Positions 1 through 9,190 of a stretch of DNA of 63,448 nt are shown here, piece after piece (the first letter of the stretch is position 1; each line of letters begins with the position of its first letter). The notes beneath the pieces are model-generated. The model was not told the DNA's origin and did no database searches. It saw only the letters and a program-made list of their open reading frames with translations. Source of the stretch: Nitrospirota bacterium. Its GTDB lineage: Bacteria; Nitrospirota; Thermodesulfovibrionia; Thermodesulfovibrionales; Dissulfurispiraceae. Made by a program: the position numbers and the translations under genes. The stretch lies in NCBI GenBank assembly GCA_016936655.1, contig JAFGXL010000010.1:1-63448 (forward strand). Reading direction: 5' to 3'.

Positions 1-1
1 C

Positions 2-514
2 AGGGCAATACTTGAGCTGCTCTACTCGAGCGGTCTTAGGGTTAGTGAGCTGGCTGGTCTTGATGTAGATGATCTCAATGTCAAGGAAGGGCTTGTGAAG
101 GCGCGTGGCAAGGGCAAAAAAGAGCGCATAGTGCCTGTTGGCAGTAAGGCTGTAGAAGCGATGCGGTCATACCTAGTAGAGAGGATGGTTTTCAGAAAGA
201 GCAGATTCTATAAAGATGGAGAAAAGGCTCTGTTTTTGAGTACAACCGGCAGCAGGCTTACAGACAGGCAGATAAGGCGTATAGTGGTAAAATATGCAAG
301 AGCTGTAGGCATTGACGGTCAAATTGGGCCGCATACTTTAAGGCATACTTTTGCTACCCATCTGCTGATGGGCGGCGCTGACCTGAGGTCGATCCAGGAG
401 ATGCTCGGGCACAGCTCGCTCTCTACAACACAGAAATATACACATCTTGATATAGGGCATCTAATGCAGGTTTACGACAGTGCTCATCCATTGAGTAATA
501 AAGACGGCAGCTAA
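2..514 (+). CDS. xerC: Tyrosine recombinase XerC/XerD type (5' end missing)
   Basis: The window opens inside this gene, so the N-terminal DNA-binding domain is not visible. The remaining 170 codons are the catalytic domain of a lambda-integrase-type recombinase: the first catalytic Arg lies in RVSEL, HTLRH gives the His-x-x-Arg box, LGHSS the second His, and the nucleophilic Tyr lies in TTQKYTH. Xer proteins resolve chromosome dimers at dif. It is followed by hslV and hslU, the same order as codV-clpQ-clpY of Firmicutes, which favours the housekeeping recombinase over a phage integrase. XerC and XerD cannot be told apart from this part alone. Confidence 0.9.
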   Translation, partial: RAILELLYSSGLRVSELAGLDVDDLNVKEGLVKARGKGKKERIVPVGSKAVEAMRSYLVERMVFRKSRFYKDGEKALFLSTTGSRLTDRQIRRIVVKYARAVGIDGQIGPHTLRHTFATHLLMGGADLRSIQEMLGHSSLSTTQKYTHLDIGHLMQVYDSAHPLSNKDGS

Positions 515-551
515 ATAAATCATAACGGCATATGAGCAACAGGAGGTTTTG

Positions 552-1085
552 ATGTTTCATGCAACAACCATTTTATGTGTAAGAAGAAACGGCAAAGTCG
601 CCATGGCGAGCGACGGACAGGTGACTCTAGGCAGCACGGTACTCAAACATAATGCTAAAAAAATAAGGCGTATGTATGACGATAAAGTGATTGCGGGTTT
701 TGCGGGCGCAACTGCTGATGCGTTCACGCTTTTTGAAAAATTTGAATCAAAGCTCCAGTCATACAGGGGAAACATAACTAGAGCAGCTGTTGAGCTGGCA
801 AAGGACTGGCGAACAGACAAGGTTCTCAGGAGGCTCGAGGCTCTGCTCATTATTGCGGACAAAGATCATACTCTCATAATCTCGGGCAATGGCGATGTTA
901 TAGAGCCGGAAACAGGCGTTGCTGCTATAGGCTCAGGCGGGCCTTACGCACAGGCGGCTGCAAGGGCATTGGTTGAAAATACAGAGCTGTCCTCTTCAGA
1001 TATAGTCACAAAGGCTATGGAGATAGCAGGCGACATATGCATTTACACAAACAAAATTATAACTATAGAGGAGATAGATGGATAA
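552..1085 (+). CDS. hslV: ATP-dependent protease proteolytic subunit HslV (ClpQ)
   Basis: 177-residue threonine protease of the proteasome beta family that forms the peptidase core of HslUV. The N-terminus carries the HATTI segment, with the nucleophile exposed after processing, followed by GDGQ-type (here SDGQVTLG) and [14 protein letters not shown] signatures of the family. ATG at 552 is chosen because AGGAGG at 541-546 is spaced 5 nt from it; the in-frame TTG at 549 is too close. It overlaps hslU by 8 nt, so the two subunits are translationally coupled. The N-terminal extension resembles ClpQ of Bacillus more than E. coli HslV. Confidence 0.95.
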   Translation: MFHATTILCVRRNGKVAMASDGQVTLGSTVLKHNAKKIRRMYDDKVIAGFAGATADAFTLFEKFESKLQSYRGNITRAAVELAKDWRTDKVLRRLEALLIIADKDHTLIISGNGDVIEPETGVAAIGSGGPYAQAAARALVENTELSSSDIVTKAMEIAGDICIYTNKIITIEEIDG

Positions 1086-2430
1086 TCTCACACCCAAAAA
1101 AATTGTTCAGGAGCTCGACAGATTTGTTATAGGGCAGGATAAGGCAAAGAGGGCTGTTGCGATAGCTCTCAGAAACAGATGGAGAAGGCAGCGTCTGTCT
1201 GAAGACCTGCGTGACGAAGTGCTTCCAAAAAACATAATCATGATCGGACCTACCGGAGTCGGAAAGACCGAGATTGCGCGCAGGCTTGCAAAGCTCGCAA
1301 ATGCGCCATTTTTGAAGGTTGAGGCGTCAAAGTTTACAGAGGTGGGCTATGTTGGCAGAGATGTAGAATCTATGATAAGGGATCTCACCGAAATATCTCT
1401 TGGCATGGTCAGATCTGAGCATATAGAAAAGGTGCAGGAAAAGGCCAAAGCTATGGCAGAAGAGCGTATTCTAGATCTTTTGCTGCCGCCGCAGCGTAGT
1501 TCAAAAAACTCTTCAGTGGATGATGAAGAGAAAGAAAAAGAAAAGGAAAAACATAAAGAGACAAGAGAGAGGCTGAGGCAGCAGTTGAGAGAAGGCAAGC
1601 TTGATTCAAGATATATAGACATAGAAGTAAAAGAAAAGACTGTGCCTTTTGGGATTATGTCTAATGTCGGACTTGAGGAGATGGAGATCAACCTCAAGGA
1701 GATGCTCGGCAACTTTCTCCCGGAAAAATCCAAGCGTAAAAAGGTGAAAGTGGCTGAAGCGCTTGTGATGCTCACAAATGATGAAGCAAATAAGCTTGTT
1801 GATATGGACAAGGTGACAAAAGAGGCGATCAACCGAGCAGAGCAGACAGGAATTGTTTTTATTGATGAGATTGACAAAGTCGCTTCAAGAGGCCACGGAC
1901 AGGGGCCTGATGTGTCGCGTGAGGGAGTGCAGAGGGATCTTCTGCCTATAGTCGAGGGCTCGACTGTCTCGACAAAACATGGCACAGTTAATACGGATCA
2001 TATACTTTTTATAGCAGCAGGAGCTTTTCATGTTGCAAAGCCTTCTGATCTAATACCTGAGCTTCAGGGAAGGTTTCCCATAAGGGTTGAACTAGAAGCT
2101 CTTGGCAAAGATGAGTTTGTGAGGATTCTTACGGAACCCAGCAATGCTCTTACCAAACAGTATGTTGAACTTATGAAAACAGAAGGGGTGAGTATACTTT
2201 TTAAAGAGGAGGCAGTAGATGAGCTTGCTGTCATCGCAGTCTCTGTAAATGAAAAGACGGAGAATATCGGAGCAAGGAGACTGCATACAGTACTTGAGAG
2301 GCTGCTTGATGATGTCTCGTTTAACGCCCCTGAAATGCAGGGTATAAAAGTGGAAATAGACAGGGAGTATGTAAGAGAAAAGCTGTCTGAGATAGTGAAG
2401 GATGAGGATCTCAGCAGATATATTCTATAA
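1078..2430 (+). CDS. hslU: ATP-dependent protease ATPase subunit HslU (ClpY)
   Basis: 450-residue AAA+ unfoldase that feeds substrates to HslV. Walker A GPTGVGKT is at residues 57-64 and Walker B with the sensor acidic pair is in VFIDEIDK near residue 260; between them lies the charged, insertion-like I domain, with a run of Glu/Lys around residue 150. The pore motif GYVGRD is present and the C-terminal tail ends SRYIL, the segment that docks into HslV. The start lies inside the 3' end of hslV. Length is typical of the family. Confidence 0.96.
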   Translation: MDNLTPKKIVQELDRFVIGQDKAKRAVAIALRNRWRRQRLSEDLRDEVLPKNIIMIGPTGVGKTEIARRLAKLANAPFLKVEASKFTEVGYVGRDVESMIRDLTEISLGMVRSEHIEKVQEKAKAMAEERILDLLLPPQRSSKNSSVDDEEKEKEKEKHKETRERLRQQLREGKLDSRYIDIEVKEKTVPFGIMSNVGLEEMEINLKEMLGNFLPEKSKRKKVKVAEALVMLTNDEANKLVDMDKVTKEAINRAEQTGIVFIDEIDKVASRGHGQGPDVSREGVQRDLLPIVEGSTVSTKHGTVNTDHILFIAAGAFHVAKPSDLIPELQGRFPIRVELEALGKDEFVRILTEPSNALTKQYVELMKTEGVSILFKEEAVDELAVIAVSVNEKTENIGARRLHTVLERLLDDVSFNAPEMQGIKVEIDREYVREKLSEIVKDEDLSRYIL

Positions 2431-2448
2431 AAATGACGGAGGGATCTG

Positions 2449-3261
2449 ATGTGTGTATTTGGCTCTAGCAGAACTATATTTGCTGTAATTCTGCTTATTA
2501 TATTTCTTGCCTTATCCGCATGCTCGAGCTCCAGGCATGTTGTTATACCTTCTGATACAACGGCTGAACATGCTGCAGAAAAGAAGGATCCTCAGTCTGT
2601 TGCGCTGCAGCAGACCAAACCTCAGGAAGATATCACAGCAATCAAGCCAAAGTCAGCTGATATTCAGCAGCAGTCAGTGTATCAGCAGTACAAAAAGCAG
2701 GTGATAGCCTCTTGGTACGGACGCGACTTTCATGGCAAGCCAACCGCATCTGGAGAGATATACAATATGCATGAAATGACCTGTGCGCATAAAGAACTGC
2801 CCTTTGGCACAAGGTTGAGGGTGGTTAACACAGCTAATAATCTGGAAACTGAATGCATAGTTAATGACAGAGGACCTTTTATAACAGGCAGGGATCTTGA
2901 TATGTCCTATGGCGCTGCAAAAAACATAGATATGATTGGCGCCGGCACAGCCCTGGTAAATATCGAGACCATAGGAAGAGATATGCGTTATGTGAAGTAT
3001 ATCAGATACTCCGGCGCTGACGGCGTAGTCACAATACAGATCGGCTCTTTCAAGGATGAAGGCAATGCAAAGAGGCTGAAGCTTGGACTCGAGCTCAAAT
3101 ACAACAATGTTTACATTATGCTGGCGAATATTAATGGAGACTCCTGGTACAGAGTAAGAGTCGGAAAGTTCAAGGCAAAGAATGATGCCGCAGAACTCGG
3201 CAAAAAGCTTGCTGAAGAGGGGTATCCAGTGCTTATAACAAGACATGAGCAGCAGATTTAA
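2449..3261 (+). CDS. rlpA: RlpA-like septal ring lytic transglycosylase lipoprotein
   Basis: 270 residues. A hydrophobic N-terminus ends in the lipobox LSAC, so the protein is a lipoprotein. After a Gln-rich linker, a double-psi beta-barrel domain (roughly residues 85-175) shows ASWYG, the TASGE segment and VNDRGPF, the RlpA hallmark. A SPOR domain (roughly 190-265, DGVVTIQIGSF...) should bind denuded glycan at the septum. Known RlpA proteins cleave such glycan. A GGAGG site lies before ATG 2449, and hslU ends 18 nt upstream, so it is probably in the same transcript. Confidence 0.9.
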   Translation: MCVFGSSRTIFAVILLIIFLALSACSSSRHVVIPSDTTAEHAAEKKDPQSVALQQTKPQEDITAIKPKSADIQQQSVYQQYKKQVIASWYGRDFHGKPTASGEIYNMHEMTCAHKELPFGTRLRVVNTANNLETECIVNDRGPFITGRDLDMSYGAAKNIDMIGAGTALVNIETIGRDMRYVKYIRYSGADGVVTIQIGSFKDEGNAKRLKLGLELKYNNVYIMLANINGDSWYRVRVGKFKAKNDAAELGKKLAEEGYPVLITRHEQQI

Positions 3262-3345
3262 ATTCAGGCAGTGCAGATACAAATAAACGCTCAGTGTTGA
3301 GCTGATGGTTGTATAATAGAACAAAAATCCCCAGGAGATGGAGAG

Positions 3346-4221
3346 ATGAAGAGACTTATAGAGAAAGCGAATGCGCTTACAGAGTCATTGCCTTATATAA
3401 AAAAGTTTTATGGCAAGACCTTTGTTATCAAGTATGGAGGAGCAGCACAAGTTAAGGAAGAGCTGAAGGCTCCGTTTGCGAGCGATATAGTGCTGCTAAA
3501 CCTTATAGGAATACGCACGGTGATAGTGCATGGCGGAGGCCCGAAGATCAGCGATACAATGAAACGAATGGGCAAGGAGCCTGTATTTGTGCATGGCCAG
3601 CGCATAACTGATGAAGAGACCATGGATATAGTAGAAATGGTTTTGGGAGGACTTGTAAACAAGGAAATAGTAGCGCTCATAAATAACCATGGAGGCAAGG
3701 CCGTGGGTCTTAGCGGCAAAGATGGAAATCTTATCCTTGCCAAGAAGAAGATGTTAAAACGCTCAACAGGCAGTGATGACGAGAGCATAGATATCGGCCT
3801 TGTAGGCGAGGTTGACCAAGTATGTCCTGATCTTCTTTACGCTCTTGAGCGCGAAAACTTTATACCAGTTATATCTCCGATAGGAGCCGGTCTGCATGGA
3901 GAGACATTCAATGTGAATGCTGATGATGTGGCTGCATCTGTAGCTGCAGCAGTAAAGGCAGAAAAATTTATTCTGCTTACTGATGTTGCTGGAGTAAATA
4001 ATAAAAAAGGCGAAATAATAGCAACTGTTCACAAAAAAGATATTAAGAAGCTGATTGATGAAGAGGTTGTCTCAGGAGGAATGATCCCCAAGGTGCAGGC
4101 ATGCAGACGCGCTCTTGACGGAGGAGTGAGCAAGGCGCATATTGTTGACGGCAGAGTGCCTCACTGTTTGCTTCTGGAGATATTTACTGATCAGGGAATA
4201 GGCACAGAGATAGTGGAATAG
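3346..4221 (+). CDS. argB: Acetylglutamate kinase
   Basis: 291-residue amino-acid kinase family enzyme that phosphorylates N-acetylglutamate in the second step of arginine synthesis. KYGG near the N-terminus, VHGGGP, the NVNADDVA substrate segment, LLTDVAGV and GGMIPK are all present at their usual places. An AGGAG-like site lies upstream of ATG 3346. An 84-nt gap separates it from rlpA. No other arg gene is in the window. The length is normal for ArgB. Confidence 0.96.
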   Translation: MKRLIEKANALTESLPYIKKFYGKTFVIKYGGAAQVKEELKAPFASDIVLLNLIGIRTVIVHGGGPKISDTMKRMGKEPVFVHGQRITDEETMDIVEMVLGGLVNKEIVALINNHGGKAVGLSGKDGNLILAKKKMLKRSTGSDDESIDIGLVGEVDQVCPDLLYALERENFIPVISPIGAGLHGETFNVNADDVAASVAAAVKAEKFILLTDVAGVNNKKGEIIATVHKKDIKKLIDEEVVSGGMIPKVQACRRALDGGVSKAHIVDGRVPHCLLLEIFTDQGIGTEIVE

Positions 4222-4243
4222 TTTTTTATCAGGGTTCAGGATC

Positions 4244-4284
4244 AAAAGGTCAGGCAGCTATTTCAAAAGGCTCCTGACCTTTTT
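4244..4284. terminator. Bidirectional terminator between argB and nfo
   Basis: AAAAGGTCAGG (4244-4254) pairs with CCTGACCTTTT (4273-4283) over 11 bp, flanked by A- and T-runs so it can act on both strands. The hairpin spans the stop codon and the last codons of nfo (reverse strand), so the terminator is partly coding. Confidence 0.75.
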
Positions 4285-5106
4285 CAGATTTTTTATATCA
4301 TCTTCTTCAGTCGCTTTTGGAGTCTCGAGCACAATTGCTGCATTTGTCAGCTTGGGATGCCTCACAACATTGCCGAGTCCTGATATGCCGATCTCGCCTT
4401 CTCCAAGATGCTCGTGCCTATCTACACCGGAGCCAACAGACTTTTTAGAGTCATTCAGATGAATCAGTTTCAGCATATCAATGCCCATGTTTGACTCTAT
4501 TTCTGAAATAAGAGACTCAAGCCCTTTTGAATGTCTAAGGTCATAACCTGCTGCATACGCGTGGCAGGTATCCAGGCATATGCCTCCTATAAGATCAGAG
4601 CCGGTCTCGTTTATCAGCAGATTGAGGTCTGATATTTTTGATGTGAGATCTCCGCGCTCGCCTGCTGTATTTTCGAGCAGGATCTTTGCATCCCATCTTT
4701 GTTCAGCAGCAAGCCTGCTGATGCCTCTTGCAGCATCACGCAGCGCCTCTGTTGCGTCTGTATGCGCTGTGCCTGTGTGCAGCACGATATATTCAGCTCC
4801 GAGCTGGTCAGCGATATCGAGTTCATTTCTGAGCAGTCTGAATGACTTTTCCTTAACCTCATTGTTGGCTGAGCAGAGATTTATGAGATAAGATGTGTGG
4901 ATGAATACAGGGTCTATTCCGAGCTCTTTTCTTGCTGATCTGAACTGTTGCACAGCATCAGCAGTAAGCGGTTTGACATCCCACTGCCTTGGGTTGTGCG
5001 AAAATATCTGCATGGTTGTGCAGCCAAGATCAGCTGCCCTCTGGAGCGCCATATGCAGGCCTCCTGCAACAGAGGTGTGAACCCCGATTTCCCGGCTCTT
5101 TTTCAT
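4258..5106 (-). CDS. nfo: Deoxyribonuclease IV (AP endonuclease)
   Basis: 282-residue TIM-barrel AP endonuclease of base-excision repair. Metal-binding signatures of the family are visible: GVHTSVAGG at the N-terminus, VLHTGTAH, LLENTAG, CLDTCHAYAAGYD and LIHLNDSK, then HEHLGEGEIG. It is transcribed divergently from ileS with only 68 nt between the starts. No clear Shine-Dalgarno precedes the ATG; a TACAAT box lies 7 nt upstream, so a leaderless transcript is possible. The 3' end is shared with the terminator at 4244-4284. Confidence 0.95.
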   Translation of the reverse strand: MKKSREIGVHTSVAGGLHMALQRAADLGCTTMQIFSHNPRQWDVKPLTADAVQQFRSARKELGIDPVFIHTSYLINLCSANNEVKEKSFRLLRNELDIADQLGAEYIVLHTGTAHTDATEALRDAARGISRLAAEQRWDAKILLENTAGERGDLTSKISDLNLLINETGSDLIGGICLDTCHAYAAGYDLRHSKGLESLISEIESNMGIDMLKLIHLNDSKKSVGSGVDRHEHLGEGEIGISGLGNVVRHPKLTNAAIVLETPKATEEDDIKNLKKVRSLLK

Positions 5107-5137
5107 AATACTGATTGTAACACTAATTCCATTTTTC

Positions 5138-5167
5138 TTGACTTAAAAAAGCTATTAGTGGTAATTT
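5138..5167 (+). promoter_or_regulatory. Predicted ileS promoter (leaderless layout)
   Basis: TTGACT (5138-5143), 18-nt spacer, TAATTT (5162-5167), then only 7 nt to the ileS ATG. No purine-rich ribosome site lies before the ATG. The predicted start of transcription therefore falls on or next to the start codon. Confidence 0.5.
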
Positions 5168-5174
5168 CTTCTTT

Positions 5175-7961
5175 ATGCCAATTGATTATAAAGATACACT
5201 AAACCTGCCGAAAACAGACTTTCCGATGAAGGCAAACCTGAACCAGAAAGAGCCGGAACTGCTCGAATTCTGGAAAAAAGAGTCTGTTTATTTCAGGATG
5301 CAGGAACAGAACAGCAAGAACAAGAGCTACATACTGCATGACGGGCCGCCTTATGCCAACGGCAATATCCATATTGGCCATGCATTAAACAAGATACTTA
5401 AGGACATCATCATCAAATACAAATCCATGCGCGGATTTTACTCGCCTTATGTGCCAGGATGGGACTGCCACGGTCTGCCTATCGAGCTTCAGGTGGACAA
5501 AAACCTTGGCGACAAAAAAGATCAGGTCGACAGCATTCAGAAGAGACAGCTTTGCAGGGAGTATGCTGAAAAGTTCGTGAACATTCAGAGAGAAGAGTTC
5601 GAGCGGCTAGGCGTGTTCGGCGACTGGATGGATCCGTATCTTACCATGGCGTTTTCGTACGAGGCTTCAATTGTGCGAGAATTCTTTAGCTTTGTGAAAA
5701 AGGGATCAGTGTACAAAGGCAAAAAGCCCGTGCATTGGTGTCCTTCGTGCGTAACAGCTCTTGCTGAAGCAGAGGTGGAGTATGCTGACAAAGAGTCTCC
5801 ATCAGTATTCGTGAAGTTCAGCATTCCTGAAGACCAGACGCAAAAATACCTGCCGTCACTTGAAGGAAAAAAGGTCTGCGCTCTCATCTGGACAACAACT
5901 CCATGGACGCTTCCGGCAAACCTTGCGCTCGCTGTGAATCCTGAACTCGAGTATGCAGTTGTCGAGCATGAAGGGAGCTCACTGATTGTTGCCGAGGGCA
6001 ATCTAGATGCACTGAGAGAGAAGATTCAGCTCGCAGGTAATGTGCTGCTTAAGATAACTGGCGAAAAGTTAGAGGGCATGACAGCAAGGCATCCGTTCAT
6101 TGACAGAGAGTCAAAAGTGGTGCTCGGTGATTTTGTTGCTGTTGGAGAAGGCAGCGGCATTGTGCATATAGCTCCGGGCCACGGCGAGGATGACTATGCT
6201 GTAGGCATAAAGTACGGACTTGATGTTTACGCTCCTGTAGATGACAGAGGCAAGTTTATAAAGGCTGTTCCTGAACTCGAAGGTCAGTTTGTGTTCAAGG
6301 CCAACGAGGCGATCATAGAGATCCTCAATGAAAAAGGCGCTCTTGTCGGCAGAGAGAATATAAGGCATTCGTATCCTCACTGCTGGAGATGCAAGAAGCC
6401 TGTGATATTCAGGGCAACAGCACAGTGGTTCATATCAATGGATGCAAACAGCCTTCGTGACAAATGCATAAACGAGATAAACCGCGTGCAGTGGGTTCCT
6501 TCATGGGGAAGAGAGCGGATACTCGGCATGGTTTCAAGCAGACCTGACTGGTGCATATCCAGACAGAGGAGCTGGGGTGTGCCGATCATGCTCGTAACAT
6601 GCGAAGACTGCGGCGCTTTTGTAAACGACAATGAGCTGTTTGATCGCATAACAAAGCTTGTGGAAGAAAAGGGCGCTGATGTCTGGTACTCAATGAGCGT
6701 GCAGGATCTGCTCGGCTCCGGATGCAAATGCCCTTCTTGCGGAAGCGCATCTCTCAAAAAAGAGATGGATATACTTGATGTATGGTTCGACTCGGGCGTG
6801 AGCCATGCTGCTGTTCTCGAACAGGACAAGAGACTTTCATGGCCTGCTGATCTCTACCTTGAGGGCAGTGACCAGCACAGGGGATGGTTCCAGAGTTCCC
6901 TGCTCGCATCAACAGGCACACGCGACAAAGCTCCATACGGCACTGTTCTTACTCACGGCTTCACAGTTGACGGCCAGGGTAAAAAGATGTCCAAATCCCT
7001 TGGCAATGTCATATCTCCTCAGGAGGTCATCAAGGCAAACGGCGCTGAGATAATCAGGCTCTGGGTCTCTGCTGAGGACTACAGCGATGATGTGAGGCTC
7101 TCAAAAGAGATTATAAGCAGGCTTACTGAGGCATACAGAAAGATCAGAAATACAGGCAGGTATCTGCTCGGCAATATATCAGATTTTGACGGCGCTGATT
7201 ATAGCAGTTCGCTCACAGAGCTGGACATGTGGGCGATGTCGAGGCTCCAGCGCCTTATCAAAAAGGTGACAGAGGCTTACGAAAGATTCGATTTTCATGA
7301 AGTGTTTCATGCGCTTTATAACTTCTGTATTGTGGACATGAGCTCGTTTTATCTGGATATACTTAAAGACAGGCTCTATACCTATAAAAAGGATTCCGCA
7401 GAGCGCCGCGCAGCACAGTGGGTGCTTCGCCAGATACTTGTGGATATGACAAGGCTTATGGCTCCGGTGCTTTCATTCACAGCAGAAGAGATATGGAAAT
7501 ATACACCCGGAAAGGATGAGGCTGAATCAAGCATCTTCCTTGCGGGTTTTCCAGAATACAGGCAGCAGTATCATGATGAAGAACTTGAAGCAAGATGGCA
7601 GACGCTGATCACGATAAGAGACGAGGCCAATAAGGCGCTCGAAATAAAGAGAAAGGACAAATTTATCGGCAATGCCCTCGAAGCAAAACTAGTTTTTCAT
7701 CTGGAAGATGATGAATATAATCTTCTTGACAGGTATTTGGACTTTCTGCCCTCGCTTTTCATCGTATCAGCGGTGGAGCTGCGCAGGGCAGGAGGTCCGG
7801 CTCTTGATGCCTATCCAAGCACTGAGGTGAAGGGCATGGCAATAGAGGTGCAGCGCGCCTCTGGAGCCAAGTGCGACAGGTGCTGGAACTGGAGTGTCAG
7901 TGTCGGAGCTTCTGCTGAACATCCTGTAATCTGCGAAAGGTGTCTCAAAGCCATCTCATGA
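5175..7961 (+). CDS. ileS: Isoleucyl-tRNA synthetase
   Basis: 928-residue class I synthetase that charges tRNA-Ile. HIGH is at residues 66-69 within GNIHIGHALNKILKD, KMSKS at 604-608, and the editing domain with TTPWTLPAN lies between. WDCHGLPIE and DVWFDSG are IleS signatures. The C-terminal zinc knuckle is present (CDRCW ... CERC), as in bacterial IleS. The leader is too short for a T-box. The stop overlaps the lspA start (ATGA), suggesting an ileS-lspA operon, a common arrangement. Confidence 0.97.
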   Translation: MPIDYKDTLNLPKTDFPMKANLNQKEPELLEFWKKESVYFRMQEQNSKNKSYILHDGPPYANGNIHIGHALNKILKDIIIKYKSMRGFYSPYVPGWDCHGLPIELQVDKNLGDKKDQVDSIQKRQLCREYAEKFVNIQREEFERLGVFGDWMDPYLTMAFSYEASIVREFFSFVKKGSVYKGKKPVHWCPSCVTALAEAEVEYADKESPSVFVKFSIPEDQTQKYLPSLEGKKVCALIWTTTPWTLPANLALAVNPELEYAVVEHEGSSLIVAEGNLDALREKIQLAGNVLLKITGEKLEGMTARHPFIDRESKVVLGDFVAVGEGSGIVHIAPGHGEDDYAVGIKYGLDVYAPVDDRGKFIKAVPELEGQFVFKANEAIIEILNEKGALVGRENIRHSYPHCWRCKKPVIFRATAQWFISMDANSLRDKCINEINRVQWVPSWGRERILGMVSSRPDWCISRQRSWGVPIMLVTCEDCGAFVNDNELFDRITKLVEEKGADVWYSMSVQDLLGSGCKCPSCGSASLKKEMDILDVWFDSGVSHAAVLEQDKRLSWPADLYLEGSDQHRGWFQSSLLASTGTRDKAPYGTVLTHGFTVDGQGKKMSKSLGNVISPQEVIKANGAEIIRLWVSAEDYSDDVRLSKEIISRLTEAYRKIRNTGRYLLGNISDFDGADYSSSLTELDMWAMSRLQRLIKKVTEAYERFDFHEVFHALYNFCIVDMSSFYLDILKDRLYTYKKDSAERRAAQWVLRQILVDMTRLMAPVLSFTAEEIWKYTPGKDEAESSIFLAGFPEYRQQYHDEELEARWQTLITIRDEANKALEIKRKDKFIGNALEAKLVFHLEDDEYNLLDRYLDFLPSLFIVSAVELRRAGGPALDAYPSTEVKGMAIEVQRASGAKCDRCWNWSVSVGASAEHPVICERCLKAIS

Positions 7962-8407
7962 CAAAGAGGGCTGTTCTGTTATTTCTGCTCGCTGCGGCAG
8001 TATTTGTACTGGATCAGGCAACAAAGCTGGTAATCCTCAAATATGTCGGGCCTCATGACATTATCAGTGTCACTTCATTCTTTAACATCGTGTTTGTGGA
8101 AAACACCGGCTCAGCATTCGGCATGTTCAAGAGCCTCGGTAATGTCTTCTTCATCTCAGTGGCAGTGGCAGCAATGGCTGTTGTCTCTTATCTGATAATA
8201 AAATCCAGGGAGGACGGCATCGCTTTTGCTCTTGTGCTTGGAGGCGCTGCCGGCAATCTGCTCGACAGGATAATAAGAGGCGCTGTTGTGGATTTTCTCG
8301 ACTTTCATGTATCAGGATGGCACTGGCCTGCATTCAATGTAGCTGACTCTGCACTCACAATCGGTGTGGGGCTTCTCTTTATCAGCGTTATTTTCAAAAA
8401 AGGTTAG
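7958..8407 (+). CDS. lspA: Lipoprotein signal peptidase (signal peptidase II)
   Basis: 149-residue inner-membrane aspartyl protease that removes the signal peptide of prolipoproteins. Four hydrophobic segments are visible. The catalytic Asp residues lie in GGAAGNLLDR and FNVADSAL; VENTGSAFG is the conserved substrate segment. ATG 7958 is chosen because it overlaps the ileS stop by 4 nt and gives the family length. It would process RlpA and the lipoprotein at 43542 encoded in this window. Confidence 0.95.
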   Translation: MTKRAVLLFLLAAAVFVLDQATKLVILKYVGPHDIISVTSFFNIVFVENTGSAFGMFKSLGNVFFISVAVAAMAVVSYLIIKSREDGIAFALVLGGAAGNLLDRIIRGAVVDFLDFHVSGWHWPAFNVADSALTIGVGLLFISVIFKKG

Positions 8408-8413
8408 CATGCA

Positions 8414-9190
8414 ATGAAAGAATACTCCTCGTTTCATAACCTATACATGTCTTTTTATTCTCCTGATATTTACAGACATGCAGCACGCAAGGGCAGAGGA
8501 CTCGGGTTTGCTTACCTGGCTATTTTGGTAGCTGTCTTTCTCATCCCCAAAGTGATGTCTTTTGACAGGGTCATATCAGAAGTTATCGCTCAGGAAGCTC
8601 CGGCAGTTGCAAAGCAGATACCCGAGGTGATGATTACAAAAGGCAAGGTCTCCCTGGACAGGCCCCAGCCGTATGTTATAACAAAATCAGACGGCAAGAC
8701 CCCGCTGATCGTTATAGACACTTCAGGCAAAACCACATTCAGCAATACTGAGGCGCTTTACATTGTGACTGAATCAAAGGTGCTAGTCAGACCTGGGCAG
8801 GGCGGGTGGCAGAATCTTGACCTTTCGTCTTTTGACGGAGTTATGATTAACAGGACAAGTGCTTATGAATTTCTCGACTGGCTTGAGCAGATATCATTCT
8901 TTCTCATATATCCGTTTGCTTTTGTCATGGCTCTTGGGTTCAGGTTCATGCAGGCATTTTTATGTGCATTCGTCGGCTTCTCTTTCGCAAAGTCGAGGGG
9001 ATGCCAGTTCCCTTACAGCACTGCTGTCAGGGTCGCTTCTGTTGCGCTCACTCCGGTTGTTGTGATAGGTACTATGCTGGTGATGCTCAATCTCCATATT
9101 CCATACTGGGACATCATATCTTTTGCAGCTGCTATTGGGTATACCGTGTTTGGTATCAAATCATCGATGGGCGCTGATGTTACTGTCTGA
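8414..9190 (+). CDS. DUF1189-like membrane protein
   Basis: 258 residues. It starts 6 nt after lspA. An N-terminal transmembrane segment (about residues 30-48) precedes an extracytoplasmic domain of about 110 residues, and three to four more membrane segments follow from about residue 155. The layout and the DGVMINRTSAYEFLDW stretch resemble the DUF1189 family of unknown function. Its position after lspA suggests a membrane or envelope role. Its stop codon abuts the stop of the convergent gene with no spacer. Confidence 0.65.
   Translation: MKEYSSFHNLYMSFYSPDIYRHAARKGRGLGFAYLAILVAVFLIPKVMSFDRVISEVIAQEAPAVAKQIPEVMITKGKVSLDRPQPYVITKSDGKTPLIVIDTSGKTTFSNTEALYIVTESKVLVRPGQGGWQNLDLSSFDGVMINRTSAYEFLDWLEQISFFLIYPFAFVMALGFRFMQAFLCAFVGFSFAKSRGCQFPYSTAVRVASVALTPVVVIGTMLVMLNLHIPYWDIISFAAAIGYTVFGIKSSMGADVTV

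Noticed and set aside
1347-1985. Long reverse-strand frame opposite hslU
   Set aside because: It is a shadow of the Lys/Glu-rich I domain; it has a Ser/Leu-rich translation without domain features.
5107-5174. T-box riboswitch before ileS
   Set aside because: Only 68 nt separate nfo and ileS starts, far too short for a T-box, and the predicted transcript has almost no leader.
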